Of a stretch of 64,000 bases of DNA, positions 33,101 through 40,934 are shown in pieces (the first letter of the stretch is position 1; each line of letters begins with the position of its first letter). The stretch spans positions 1 to 64,000 of the forward strand of contig JADZAN010000024.1 in NCBI GenBank assembly GCA_020852815.1, in the 5' to 3' direction. The notes under the pieces were generated by a model. The model made no database searches, had not been told where the DNA came from, and saw nothing but the letters and a program-made list of their open reading frames with translations. Position numbers and translations under genes: made by a program. The stretch is from Gemmatimonadaceae bacterium (GTDB lineage: Bacteria > Gemmatimonadota > Gemmatimonadetes > Gemmatimonadales > Gemmatimonadaceae).

Positions 33101-33353
33101 CTCCGACGACAAGTGGTTCGTCGAGACGTACCGCACCTACCTCTCGCTTTTGTGGCTGGCGGGCGAGATCGGGAGCGGCGCCGGCGACGTGGCCGGCGGC
33201 GCCGACTGGCGCCCGACCGACTCGTCGCTGCAGACGCTGAAGGAACTGGAGGCCGACCTCGAGCGCGCCAAGGCAGCCTTCAAGGTGCTCATGGAGAAGG
33301 AGCTCCCCGCCTTCAATGCCAGGATGAGTGCCCTCCTCAAACCCATCGCCTGA
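30156..33353 (+). CDS. BNR/VPS10-like repeat protein (sortilin-type beta-propeller), 1065 aa
   Basis: ATG 30156 starts a signal peptide (ALVTALLVASVAAASTLAAQ). The next 700 residues contain repeated propeller signatures of the BNR/Asp-box type (S/T-x-D-G-G-x-T/N-W), for example SGGIWKTTDGGANW, GIYKSTDEGKTW, GVYKTMDGGKTW and YKTSDYGKTWK. The last 300 residues, after an Ig-like strand region, are helical (QVRVRDRLTETANVV). The family covers sialidase-like and sortilin-like proteins; in Gemmatimonadota and Bacteroidetes such proteins are exported and of unclear substrate. It is followed 9 bp later by the next gene. Confidence 0.85.
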   Translation: MPQPLHRTALVTALLVASVAAASTLAAQRRRPADPNAPVPAQPYRFEFLGPATGGRFASMAGVEGDTATWYAGSASGGIWKTTDGGANWVPIFDDQPVQAVGALAVAPGNRNIVWAGTGEGWTVRESDIQGDGIYKSTDEGKTWVHMGLRETGRISRILVHPKNADVVYVCALGRATGPQEERGVYKTMDGGKTWTRSAFVDVNTGCSDLAMDAKDPEVLVAGMWQVVMKSWGLTSGGPGSGIWMTRNGGTTWKKVEHPGLPKAPIGKVGVAIAPTNSNRIFALIQTLNQGSLWRSDDGGTSWQVVSWQRSLIGRAGYYMHLAVNSGNQDEVYVANSSFWRSMDGGKTFEDSRWGGDTHDIWISPSNPDHFGLTDDLGFTITTTHMKQRRRVALNNGQMYHVAVDNRIPYWVYSNRQDNGTMRGPSDGMERGTPIPNAGNRELPYGMTADGVRDWDHGIGGCESGFTLPDPNDPDVIWATCYGNKVTRYDHRMQTARSVQPYRITLDSPPDDIRYRCHWTAPMAIDPFDTQTVYYGCQVIFRTSNKGQSWDIISPDLSMKDPSKIKPSGGVIGDNLGQFYGSVVFAIAPSKVQRGLIWAGTNDGKVWVTRNGGSEWTDLTKNITGMPAWGTVRKIEPSPHDAATAYVVVDLHTNDDRRPYLYKTSDYGKTWKSVVGNLPSAHPLDYVLSVAEHPDRKGMLLVGTGHAFHYSLDDGATWTQYQVGLPAAPVTWIEIPKGWNDAVVSTYGRGLWVLRDLKALQEGGVAAAGNALFAPHPGIRRAREGRADLTFRAADTTVVALEIRDATGRLARTLKVKPRPGLNRVVWDLRYDLAVPVALRTSPPDNPYIWDEPPYKGKDTRPIAHWGIQQPQSQGPLAAPGQYSVTLVAGAQSFTQPFTVLKATDVPATVDDLLASTDAQVRVRDRLTETANVVNQLEVLRKNIEDQVKANASNAAAVKALKEMDQKMLDIELILLSRHDLHSDDKWFVETYRTYLSLLWLAGEIGSGAGDVAGGADWRPTDSSLQTLKELEADLERAKAAFKVLMEKELPAFNARMSALLKPIA

Positions 33354-33362
33354 GGTAACCCG

Positions 33363-34112
33363 ATGCCATCCTCCCTGCGCCGCGACATCCGCCTCCTCAA
33401 GGCCTGGGCGCTCGCCTCGTCCACCATTGCCCTCGTCCTGAGCGTGGCGGCATTCCGCCAGCCGCAACCGCCGGCGCAGGAGAAGGCGCGCTTCGGCGAG
33501 ATCGACGTGGAGCGCATCAACGTCGTCGAGCCCGACGGCAAGCTGCGCCTCGTCATCTCCAACCGCCCGCGCTCCATCGGGCCGATCTACAAGGGGAAGC
33601 CGTTCGGCTATCCCGGCGGGTCGCGCCCGGGGATCATCTTCTTCAACGATGAAGGGACGGAGAACGGCGGGCTCACCTTCGAGGGGAAGGCCGGCCCCGA
33701 CGGGAAGTACAGCGCCTCCAGCGGCTTCTCGTTCGACCAGTTCAACCAGGACCAGATCCTCTACTTCCAGTATCGCGAGCAGAACGGCGTGCGGCGCACC
33801 GGCCTCACCATCGCCGACCGCGCCAGCACCGACATCTTCGACATGGTGGCGGAGCGCGACTCGATCATGAAACTCCCCGCGGGCGCGGTGCGCGACGAGG
33901 CCATGAAGCAGTGGGCCGCGCCGCGCAACGGCGTCCCGCTGATGGCCGAACGCGTCTACGTGGGGCGCGACCCGGCGAAGAACGCGGTGATCAACCTCTC
34001 CGACCCCAACGGGAAGACGCGCCTCCGCCTCAAGGTCGACTCGTTAGGGACGGCCTCGCTGGAGTTCCTCGACGCGGCCGGGGCGGTCACGGCCCGTTTC
34101 CCCGGGCGCTGA
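33363..34112 (+). CDS. Conserved hypothetical membrane-anchored protein
   Basis: The 249-aa protein has one N-terminal hydrophobic helix (ALASSTIALVLSVAAF) and then a soluble region. Two segments look related: DVERINVVEPDGKLRLVISNR and AVINLSDPNGKTRLRLKVDS (shown in part), both D/NG-rich beta turns with paired strands. Family unknown. The gene lies 9 bp after the BNR-protein gene and ends before a hairpin terminator, so the two may be co-transcribed. Confidence 0.65.
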   Translation: MPSSLRRDIRLLKAWALASSTIALVLSVAAFRQPQPPAQEKARFGEIDVERINVVEPDGKLRLVISNRPRSIGPIYKGKPFGYPGGSRPGIIFFNDEGTENGGLTFEGKAGPDGKYSASSGFSFDQFNQDQILYFQYREQNGVRRTGLTIADRASTDIFDMVAERDSIMKLPAGAVRDEAMKQWAAPRNGVPLMAERVYVGRDPAKNAVINLSDPNGKTRLRLKVDSLGTASLEFLDAAGAVTARFPGR

Positions 34113-34150
34113 CGCCCGGCGGGACGACCCGTTACATTCCGGATGTAGGG

Positions 34151-34181
34151 ACGCGCGCCGTCGGTCACCGACGGCGCGCGT
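34151..34181 (+). terminator. Near-perfect palindromic terminator
   Basis: A 14-bp stem (34151-34164 with 34168-34181) and a 3-nt loop (positions 34165-34167) lie 39 bp after the gene ending at 34112. A few T residues (TGTCGCGTTC) follow. Confidence 0.7.
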
Positions 34182-34261
34182 GTCGCGTTCGGCAGTGCCG
34201 ATCCCCGTGCGCCACGCGCGGAGACCTCCCATTCCTCGAACCTGCGCTTCCGCCCTCGCCC

Positions 34262-35125
34262 ATGCGCCTCCGACTCGACTCCAGGCCGACGACTGCCCTC
34301 CCTTCCCGCGCCGCTGCGTGCGCAAGCGTCGTTGCGTGCGCGAGCGTCGCTGCGATCGCGGTGGCGGTTGCCGTCGCGGGCACCGTCGCGATGGCGGTTC
34401 CGCGGCGCGTGGCGGCACAGGGAAAGCCCGCGGCCCAGCCGCCCAAGCCGTGGTCGGGAAGCGTCGAGGCCGCGGCATCGCTCTACCAGGGGAACACAGA
34501 CCAGCGCGCGCTTTTCACCAAGGCAGAGCTCGGGCGCGCCGACAGCACGGTGCAGCTGCGAGGCTCGCTCTCGTTCGGCTACGCCGACGCGGCGCGCGAC
34601 TCGCTCCCGCGCGACGTCACCAAGCGCACGTGGCTGGGAACGCTCAACCTGGACTATCACCCGTACGAGCACCTCTCCCCCTTCATGTTCGTGAACTACG
34701 AGGCGTCGTACGAGAAGCGCGTCCTCGATCGCGTTGGCGTGGGCGTGGGCGGCAAGGCGGTGCTGTTCCAGAGCGGGGCCACCGAGGCCAACCTGTCGCT
34801 GGCGATGCTCGCCGAGCGGCTGCGCCCCACGGCGCTCTCGCCCGATACGGAAACGGTCTCGGCGGCACGATGGTCGGGGCGGGCGCGCTTCAAGCATCAG
34901 TTCGACGCGCGCCTCAAGCTGCTGCACACCACGTTCTGGCAGCCGCGCGTGAGCGACCTCGAGAGCTACACCGTGAACTCGACATCGGAGCTGTCGTATG
35001 CGATGCGGCAGTCCACGTCGTTCACCGTGTCGTACCTGGCGCTGTATGACAGTGCGGCGCGCACGCGAGGCGCACGCAGCAATAACGATGCGCAGATCCT
35101 GTTTGGAGTGAAGACCGGCTTCTAG
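34262..35125 (+). CDS. DUF481 family outer-membrane protein
   Basis: ATG 34262 gives 287 aa with a long hydrophobic leader (VACASVAAIAVAVAVAGTVA). The mature protein has alternating beta strands, starting KPWSGSVEAAASLYQGNTDQ and ending NDAQILFGVKTGF, with the C-terminal aromatic of outer-membrane barrels. DUF481 proteins are predicted salt-responsive or barrel proteins of unknown function. Confidence 0.75.
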   Translation: MRLRLDSRPTTALPSRAAACASVVACASVAAIAVAVAVAGTVAMAVPRRVAAQGKPAAQPPKPWSGSVEAAASLYQGNTDQRALFTKAELGRADSTVQLRGSLSFGYADAARDSLPRDVTKRTWLGTLNLDYHPYEHLSPFMFVNYEASYEKRVLDRVGVGVGGKAVLFQSGATEANLSLAMLAERLRPTALSPDTETVSAARWSGRARFKHQFDARLKLLHTTFWQPRVSDLESYTVNSTSELSYAMRQSTSFTVSYLALYDSAARTRGARSNNDAQILFGVKTGF

Positions 35126-35241
35126 ACGCACCACGGCGCCAACAGGCAGGCAACGTCACGCCCGCTTTGTGCGCTACCCAACGGCGCGCCCGGAGCACGG
35201 GGGGCAGCTTCTCCAGTACCCCTCGCTACTGGAGACATGCC

Positions 35242-35676
35242 ATGCGTCGTTTGTCCATCACCACACTCGCGCTCGCCGTCGCGTCCACGTCGGCGCTCGC
35301 CCTCACCGTATCGAACGTCACCTGGTCTGGGAAGATCAGCGCGACCGACGAGGCCAAACTGAGCGGCAACGCCTCGATGAAGGCGACCGCGGACGAGAAG
35401 GGAACCGAGGTCAGCGTCATGCTCATGGGCGACGCGAACGGAACCACGCGCCCGTGGCACATCCATACGGGGAGCTGCGCCACCGGCGGCCCCATCTTTG
35501 GAGATGCAAAGGCCTACACACCGCTCACCACGTCGTCGAGCGGACACGCCACGGCCTCGGCCACGCTCGCCGTCGCCGTCCCCGACACCGGTTCCTACTT
35601 CGTCAACATCCACGAGTCCACCGGCAACCTGGGGAAGATCGTGGCGTGCGGCGACCTGACGAAGCAGAAGATGTAG
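35242..35676 (+). CDS. Cu/Zn superoxide dismutase-like (CHRD/SOD-like) exported protein
   Basis: The 144-aa protein has a signal peptide (LALAVASTSALA). It contains WHIHTGSCATGG and, near the end, IVACGDLTKQ, the Cu/Zn-SOD-like His and disulfide-Cys positions. The His set is incomplete compared with SodC (only two metal-site histidines plus HESTGN), so dismutase activity is doubtful. It may be a SOD-derived binding domain. The start is ATG 35242; GGAGACATGCC lies just upstream. Confidence 0.65.
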   Translation: MRRLSITTLALAVASTSALALTVSNVTWSGKISATDEAKLSGNASMKATADEKGTEVSVMLMGDANGTTRPWHIHTGSCATGGPIFGDAKAYTPLTTSSSGHATASATLAVAVPDTGSYFVNIHESTGNLGKIVACGDLTKQKM

Positions 35677-35687
35677 GCACCCTTGCG

Positions 35688-35715
35688 CTGACGCGCGTCC
35701 CCGCGCGCGCGTCAG
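35688..35715. terminator. Hairpin between convergent genes
   Basis: A 10-bp stem (35688-35697 with 35706-35715) with an 8-nt loop lies just after the SOD-like stop at 35676, with no T tract. Confidence 0.5.
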
Positions 35716-35775
35716 TGCGTGCGCGCCACAGTGCGCGCCACAGTGCGCGCGTCAGTGCGTGCGTGAGTGCGCGCG
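35712..35775. repeat. Short tandem repeat with GTCAGTGCGTGC-type units
   Basis: Three or four imperfect 12- to 16-bp units built from GTGCGCGC, GCCACA and GTCAGTGC fill the gap between the convergent genes. It is followed directly by the end of the small gene at 35776. Confidence 0.6.
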
Positions 35776-35958
35776 TCAGTGCTGGTGCGACTTCGCGATC
35801 ATCCGCAGCATCTTGAGGTTGATCGCGATGAAGCGCAGCAGTTGCCACGGGAGAAAGGTGCGCAGGGCGCGTGTGCGCCGCGTGGCCACCGGGACGTACG
35901 ACTCCTCGGTGTAGGGCGCTGGCGCCTGGCGGCTCGACGGGGTGGGGATGATGGGCAT
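35776..35958 (-). CDS. 60-aa protein linked to sulfide:quinone oxidoreductase
   Basis: ATG 35958 follows AGGAGA at a good spacing, and the stop lies at 35776. The N-terminal half is Pro-rich and unstructured (MPIIPTPSSRQAPAP). The C-terminal 30 residues form a basic helix (LLRFIAINLKMLRMIAKSH). It starts 11 bp after the SQR stop on the same strand, so it is probably translated from the same message. Its function is unknown; the conserved-looking amphipathic tail could bind membrane or the flavoprotein. Confidence 0.7.
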   Translation of the reverse strand: MPIIPTPSSRQAPAPYTEESYVPVATRRTRALRTFLPWQLLRFIAINLKMLRMIAKSHQH

Positions 35959-35969
35959 CGCTGGGTCTC

Positions 35970-37427
35970 CTACTCCGGAATGAACTGCCAGCCGAGCTTC
36001 GCTTTCGCCTTCCAGATGAAGGCGTGGTGGAGGAAGTGCTTGATCCAGTGGGCCGCGAGCCCGATCTCGCCAAAGGTGAAGCGCAGGTCGCGCCCCGTGC
36101 CGGGAAAGCGCTTGTAGTCGGGGACCACGGGATACATGGTCATGGCCGCCGCCGAGCCGGTGAGGAAGCCTTTGCCGGCAGATGCAACGCAGGCGGCCCC
36201 CATCTCGGCCATCGAGGCGCGATGCGCCGGCGCGCCGGCACCCTTGAGGATGCGATCGGCGATCGTGTTGGCCACCGCGCGCCCCATGATCCCGCTGGGC
36301 ATCCCCGTGCGCGGTGGCGACGGGGCAATCAGCGTCCCGTTGGGACTCTTGAACGGCTTGGATAGCTGATGCGGCGGCGCGAAGGCAATGCCCACCGCCC
36401 AGATGTTATCGAAGCTGGGGCTCTGGTATGTCGTGGGCCAGTCGCCAGGCGCCCACTCCTCGAACGGCTTGACCGCATAGTCGGCGTCGACGCGCATGAA
36501 GCCGCTCGGCGCGAACAGCTCGGCCGTCGTGTCGTTTCCCGCACGGTCGAACGACTTGAGGCCCACACCTCCAAACGGCGGCAGCAGCATGGCGAAGTCG
36601 AAGCGTAGCGAGTGCCGCGTGCCGTCGAGCGTCTCGTAGTACACCTCGCCCGGCGCCACGCGCTCCACGTGCGCCTGCAGGATCCACTTGATCCCGCGTT
36701 CTGCGTACAGCGACTCCGCCCACGTCTTGCTGTGCGTCACGAAGCCGCCCACCTCCAGGTGCAACCCGGCGACGCCGAAGTCACCCAGCTCGTGCTCGTT
36801 GGAGAGGTAGTAGATGTCGGCCAGGTGGCGCAGCCCGCGCGTGCGGAGCTCGTGCTCCACGTTGAACACGTACTCGAAGGCGGCGCCCTCGCACGTGCAG
36901 GTGCCGTGGCTCGTGCCAATCACCAGCACCTGGCGCTCGCCGGCGCGCAGCCTGGCAATCACCGCTTCCAGTTCCTTGGCCGTGTGCTCCGCGTGCGCGG
37001 CGGTACAGACCGAGAGCGAGTGCCCATCGGGGCCCAGCCCCTCGACCGCGCCGAAGTTGAGCCTGGGGCCCGTCGCGTTGACGAGGTAATCGTATGGGAC
37101 GTGCTCGACCTCGCCGCGGCGCGAATCGCTCGTGTGCTCGACCACGACGTACGGCGACGCGCCGGTCGCATCGCCCTCGGGGTGGATCTCAGTCCCCTTG
37201 GCCTGGAGGTAACGGATCCCGAGCTTCTGGTAGACGGGGGCGAGCGGGAAGGTCACGTCCTCGCTGGTCATGCGTCCCACGCCCACCCAGATGTTGGAGG
37301 GAATCCAGTTCCACCGGGAATTGGGGGAAACGACCACGATCTCGTGCTCACGCCCCAGGCGCTGCCGGAGACGGGTGGCCGCGGTGTGGCCGGAGATGCC
37401 GGCTCCCAGAATCACGGTACGGCTCAT
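35970..37427 (-). CDS. Sulfide:quinone oxidoreductase-type flavoprotein
   Basis: The 485-aa protein starts with the FAD-binding Rossmann motif TVILGAGISGHTAATRLR. It has NATGPRLNF, the second nucleotide motif VLVIGTSHGTCTCEG, which carries two Cys, and C-terminal FAD contacts (GIAFAPPHQ, IMGRAVANTIADRI). Such proteins oxidise sulfide to polysulfide or sulfur at the membrane and pass electrons to quinone. It is divergent from a rhodanese gene and followed by a 60-aa gene. The nearby palindrome suggests co-regulation. Confidence 0.82.
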   Translation of the reverse strand: MSRTVILGAGISGHTAATRLRQRLGREHEIVVVSPNSRWNWIPSNIWVGVGRMTSEDVTFPLAPVYQKLGIRYLQAKGTEIHPEGDATGASPYVVVEHTSDSRRGEVEHVPYDYLVNATGPRLNFGAVEGLGPDGHSLSVCTAAHAEHTAKELEAVIARLRAGERQVLVIGTSHGTCTCEGAAFEYVFNVEHELRTRGLRHLADIYYLSNEHELGDFGVAGLHLEVGGFVTHSKTWAESLYAERGIKWILQAHVERVAPGEVYYETLDGTRHSLRFDFAMLLPPFGGVGLKSFDRAGNDTTAELFAPSGFMRVDADYAVKPFEEWAPGDWPTTYQSPSFDNIWAVGIAFAPPHQLSKPFKSPNGTLIAPSPPRTGMPSGIMGRAVANTIADRILKGAGAPAHRASMAEMGAACVASAGKGFLTGSAAAMTMYPVVPDYKRFPGTGRDLRFTFGEIGLAAHWIKHFLHHAFIWKAKAKLGWQFIPE

Positions 37428-37484
37428 GGCGGACCTCGCGGGAGAAGTGGTAGGCGTGCGAGCGACCGGAGGGGCGGCCGATTG

Positions 37485-37508
37485 TCAACTATATTCCTAC
37501 ATGGTTGA
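37485..37508. promoter_or_regulatory. Operator-like inverted repeat between SQR and rhodanese genes
   Basis: TCAACTAT, 8 nt, ATGGTTGA: 7 of 8 arm positions match. It lies 58 bp before the SQR start and 114 bp before the rhodanese start, in an AT-richer patch. This is where an ArsR-type sulfide sensor such as BigR/SqrR usually binds, although no such regulator gene lies nearby. Confidence 0.5.
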
Positions 37509-37621
37509 TTAACGGCGCGCAAGTGTGCAGATTGTCCAACAGGGGCGCTCGCCGGCTCGTGCCGGGCCGCTGAGCGCCCGTGCTCACACGCGCCCGCACG
37601 CACCCACCAGGAGAGAGACGG

Positions 37622-37906
37622 ATGGCGAAGTACCGCAACAAGACGGTCGACGTGGTGATCGACGTGCGCTCGCACATCGAGTACTGGCTGGGACACCTGC
37701 CCGGCGCCAGGTGCATCCCCGTGGGATCGATCGATCACGGCATCACGCAGCATCCCGAGATCACGCTCGACTCCAACATCCTCGTCTACTGCGCGAGCGG
37801 AGCGCGCTCGGCGAGCGCGGCGAGCACGCTGCGCGGCATGGGCTATCGCCGGGTGGTGGACGCGGGCGGTTACGCCGAGGCACGCCAGCACTTCGATGAA
37901 AACTGA
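37622..37906 (+). CDS. Rhodanese-like sulfurtransferase
   Basis: ATG 37622 yields 94 aa: a single rhodanese domain with DVRSHIEYWLGHLPGA (CH2A-like) and the active loop YCASGARSAS containing the catalytic Cys. Single-domain rhodaneses of this kind handle sulfane sulfur, consistent with the divergent SQR gene producing polysulfide or thiosulfate. A purine-rich GGAGAGAGACGG precedes the start. Confidence 0.88.
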   Translation: MAKYRNKTVDVVIDVRSHIEYWLGHLPGARCIPVGSIDHGITQHPEITLDSNILVYCASGARSASAASTLRGMGYRRVVDAGGYAEARQHFDEN

Positions 37907-37987
37907 ACGCAGCGGACACCGACGGACGCCAGCCGGCGCCGCAGCGCCACGGGTGGCCGTGGCGTAAGGCTTACCCCCTAAACGAGA

Positions 37988-38020
37988 AACGCGGGGCCGC
38001 CCGGTGGGCGACCCCGCGTT
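37988..38020. terminator. Bidirectional hairpin terminator
   Basis: Arms 37988-38002 and 38006-38020 form a long stem with one mismatch, located between the rhodanese stop and the convergent TonB receptor stop. Confidence 0.75.
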
Positions 38021-38044
38021 GGTTCGTGCGTCGGACGACGGCTT

Positions 38045-40840
38045 CTAGAACTCGACCTTGAAGCCCAGTTGCGCCTGGCGAGCGGCAAACGCGCCCGTGG
38101 CTACGCCGTACGAGGTGATCGGCGTCGTGCCGCTGAACTTCTGGCCGCCGAACGCCGAGATGTTCTCGCTGTTGAACAGGTTGAACACCTCGGCCATGAC
38201 CGTGATCTTCTGCGACCCGCGCTGGATGAGCGGGCGCTGCAGACGCAGGTCCACCGTGCGATACCAGTTCTTCCACGCATTGTCGGGGCGCTGGATGCGA
38301 TCCGGGCCCACAAAGTCGTCGAAGGTGACGTTGTTGTTGTTCAGGTCCTTGCCGTCGATGGCCACGTACGGACGCGGCGAGGCGACCGAGGTGATGGTCG
38401 AGGCCTGGATCCCGAGCGGAAGCTTGTTGATCGTCGAGAGCACGAGGCGATGGCGCTCGTCGCCCGTGGTGTACTGCATCTGGTACGACGACCGGTTGGG
38501 GAAGACGTTGGCCAGGTTGCCGTCGAAGTCGGACTTATAGAAGCCGAGCGTGTAGGCGAGGTTGAAGCGCTGGCCGTTCTTGCTGTAGGTCGCCTGCGTC
38601 ACCAGGCCGTCGAACTTGGCCTTGCCAAAGTCGTCCCACAGCACGATGTCGCCGTACGCCGGGCTGAGGACGCGCGCGTTGGTCGTGCGGTTGAACCAGT
38701 TGGCGTTGAGGCGGACGTACAGGTTGCTGATGTCCTGGTGGACGTAGTCGACGTTGAAGCCGAAGGCCTCGGTGAACTGGTGCCCGACACCCAGCGAGAA
38801 CTGGTGGTTCTCCGGGGTCCGCATGAGGTTCTTGACCAGCACCGGCGAGAGCGGGGCGGTGGCGCCGCCAGCCGCAATGCGCTGGCGCAGCACCGCCGGA
38901 TCCTTCGTCCCCGGGTTGGCGAAGGTGTACGATCGCCAGGTGGAGTTGAGGCGCTCCTGGAAGCCGATGAACGACGTCACTCGATCGTAGAGGATCGCGA
39001 AGCCGCCGCGCACGAAGGTGCGGTTCTGCTTGGTCGGGTCCCACGAGAACGAGAGGCGCGGCGAGAAGTTGTTCAGGTCGTTCTTGCGGTTGCCGCGATT
39101 GATGAAGTCATTGAGCTCCGCGCGCGAAGTGAGGCGCACGTCGTTGGCCCACGGCACGGTGTAGTCGTTGTTGAGCGTGTTGATCTCGGCGTCGTAGCGC
39201 AGCCCGAGGTTCACCGTGAGGTTCTCGATGGGACGCCACTCGTCGTTGATGTAGAAGCCGGTGGTGTACCCCGTCGCCGTCGCGCGCGCATCGGCCGTTC
39301 CAGTGGGGTCGTTGAATCCCACGGAGATCGAGGCCGAGTTCGGGAGGCTCGAGGTGTCGGTGAGGAAGTTGAACGACCCGAACCGGTTGGACGGGAGGTA
39401 CTGGCTTCCGTTGATCTTCGACAGCTCGCCGCCAAACTTCACGAGGTGGTTGCCGCCCCAGTTCTCCAGGTTGTATGTGGAGCGGTTCACGAGGCGGAAG
39501 TGCTTCTCGCGCAGTTCGAGCGGAAAGCCCGAGGTCCCGGTAATGATCCCCGGATACGTCGACGTGGGCCCCGGCAGCAGCGGCGCCTCGGTGTGATCCC
39601 ACTGCACGTACTGCAGCGAGAACTCATTCACGAGGTTGGTCGTCGGGAGCCAGCGGTGGCGGAGTTGCGCCGTGTTGATCAGGTACTCCTGCGAGATTCC
39701 GGCGTCCTGCGATGAGCGCCCGCCGTAGTTCCCCTCGCCATCGAGAATGCGCGTCGACCACATGACGTCGTACGTGCTCTTCTCCGTGGGCGTCGCCGTG
39801 AGGCGCGTGAAGAACGTGTGGTTCTTCTGCGGCGCGAGGAACGATCCCTTGTACTTCTGCCACGCGGTGTAGGTCGTGGCGGGAACGACGTCGATGTAGT
39901 TGTCGGTGAGCGTCCCTTCGTAGCTGCCGGCGAAGTAGAGCTTCCCCTTCGCAATCGGGCCGCGGAGGTTGAGGCCGAACTGGTTGCGGCCATACTTCGG
40001 GAGCTGCGCGTTGCTCGACTGCTGGATGAACGTGCGGGCGATGAAGTCCTTCCCCTGGTAGAAGCCGAAGGCCGACCCTTCCCACTTGTCGGTCCCGCGA
40101 CGGCTCACCGCCGAGATGACGTAGCTCCCGGCGCGCGAGTACTCGGCGTCATACGGATTGAGGTAGACGCGGAACTCTTCCAGCGCTTCCTGCGGCAACG
40201 GCGACCCGGTCTGCGGAATGCCGACCAGGTTGCCGTTGTACAGCGACTTCATCTCCACGCCGTCCATGTAGAGGTTGATGAAGCGCAGGTCCGGTGCTCC
40301 ACCCGCCGAGGGGAGGGCGCGCCCCTGCTGCGGCGCGTAGCTCTTCACCCCGGGGGCGATGGCGGCAAGGTTCATCACGCCGCGCGCGTTCATCGGGAGG
40401 TTCTCGATCTCCTCCTTGAGGACTGGCGCCGAGATGGACAGGCGCTGCACTTCCACCTGCTTCACCCGCTCGGCCGTGACCGCGACCGCCTGCAGTTCGG
40501 TGGCTCCCTTCTCCATCACGATCGTCAGGCGGGCGCGCTGCCCAATGACGAGCTGCACCGAGTCCTGCACCGGCTTGTAGCCCAGCGCGCGGACGTCGAT
40601 CGCGTACTTTCCGGAGTAGAGCCCCAGCACGACGAACTCGCCGTTCTGGCGCGTGGTAAGGTTGCGGCGTTCACTTGTGGCAATGTTGGTGACGACGATC
40701 TGCGCGCCGGCGATCGGTTCACCTTCCTTCCCGCTCACGTTGCCTTCGAGCGTGATGGTGTTTTGCGCCTGGACCGACGTGGACGTGGCAAGCCAACCCA
40801 GCGTCGCGACGGCAAGGGCTCGGACAACCCAAGTTCGCAT
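38045..40840 (-). CDS. TonB-dependent receptor with carboxypeptidase-like regulatory domain
   Basis: ATG 40840 gives 931 aa with a signal (ALAVATLGWLATSTSVQAQ) and an N-terminal CarboxypepD_reg-like domain (ITLEGNVSGKEGEPIAGAQIVV, in part). A plug region (INLYMDGVEMKSLYNG) and a barrel with long extracellular loops follow, ending in FKVEF. Barrel features such as GSAFGFYQGKDF, YEGTLTDNY and FRGGFAILYDRV are typical of the OmpA-less SusC/TonB family in this phylum. It imports an unknown substrate such as siderophore, peptide or glycan. The divergent gene's first possible ATG is only 28 bp away, so their promoters overlap unless that gene starts later. Confidence 0.85.
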   Translation of the reverse strand: MRTWVVRALAVATLGWLATSTSVQAQNTITLEGNVSGKEGEPIAGAQIVVTNIATSERRNLTTRQNGEFVVLGLYSGKYAIDVRALGYKPVQDSVQLVIGQRARLTIVMEKGATELQAVAVTAERVKQVEVQRLSISAPVLKEEIENLPMNARGVMNLAAIAPGVKSYAPQQGRALPSAGGAPDLRFINLYMDGVEMKSLYNGNLVGIPQTGSPLPQEALEEFRVYLNPYDAEYSRAGSYVISAVSRRGTDKWEGSAFGFYQGKDFIARTFIQQSSNAQLPKYGRNQFGLNLRGPIAKGKLYFAGSYEGTLTDNYIDVVPATTYTAWQKYKGSFLAPQKNHTFFTRLTATPTEKSTYDVMWSTRILDGEGNYGGRSSQDAGISQEYLINTAQLRHRWLPTTNLVNEFSLQYVQWDHTEAPLLPGPTSTYPGIITGTSGFPLELREKHFRLVNRSTYNLENWGGNHLVKFGGELSKINGSQYLPSNRFGSFNFLTDTSSLPNSASISVGFNDPTGTADARATATGYTTGFYINDEWRPIENLTVNLGLRYDAEINTLNNDYTVPWANDVRLTSRAELNDFINRGNRKNDLNNFSPRLSFSWDPTKQNRTFVRGGFAILYDRVTSFIGFQERLNSTWRSYTFANPGTKDPAVLRQRIAAGGATAPLSPVLVKNLMRTPENHQFSLGVGHQFTEAFGFNVDYVHQDISNLYVRLNANWFNRTTNARVLSPAYGDIVLWDDFGKAKFDGLVTQATYSKNGQRFNLAYTLGFYKSDFDGNLANVFPNRSSYQMQYTTGDERHRLVLSTINKLPLGIQASTITSVASPRPYVAIDGKDLNNNNVTFDDFVGPDRIQRPDNAWKNWYRTVDLRLQRPLIQRGSQKITVMAEVFNLFNSENISAFGGQKFSGTTPITSYGVATGAFAARQAQLGFKVEF

Positions 40841-40934
40841 CTGGTAGGATCTCCCGGGGGTGTGAGACATGAGGGCAGGACGATGCATCGACGAAGGAGC
40901 TGCAAAACGGGCGACGCATTCGCGATGCGCGAAA

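Noticed and set aside
35712-35775. Structured RNA gene
   Set aside because: The repeats are low-complexity, and no known RNA motif is visible.
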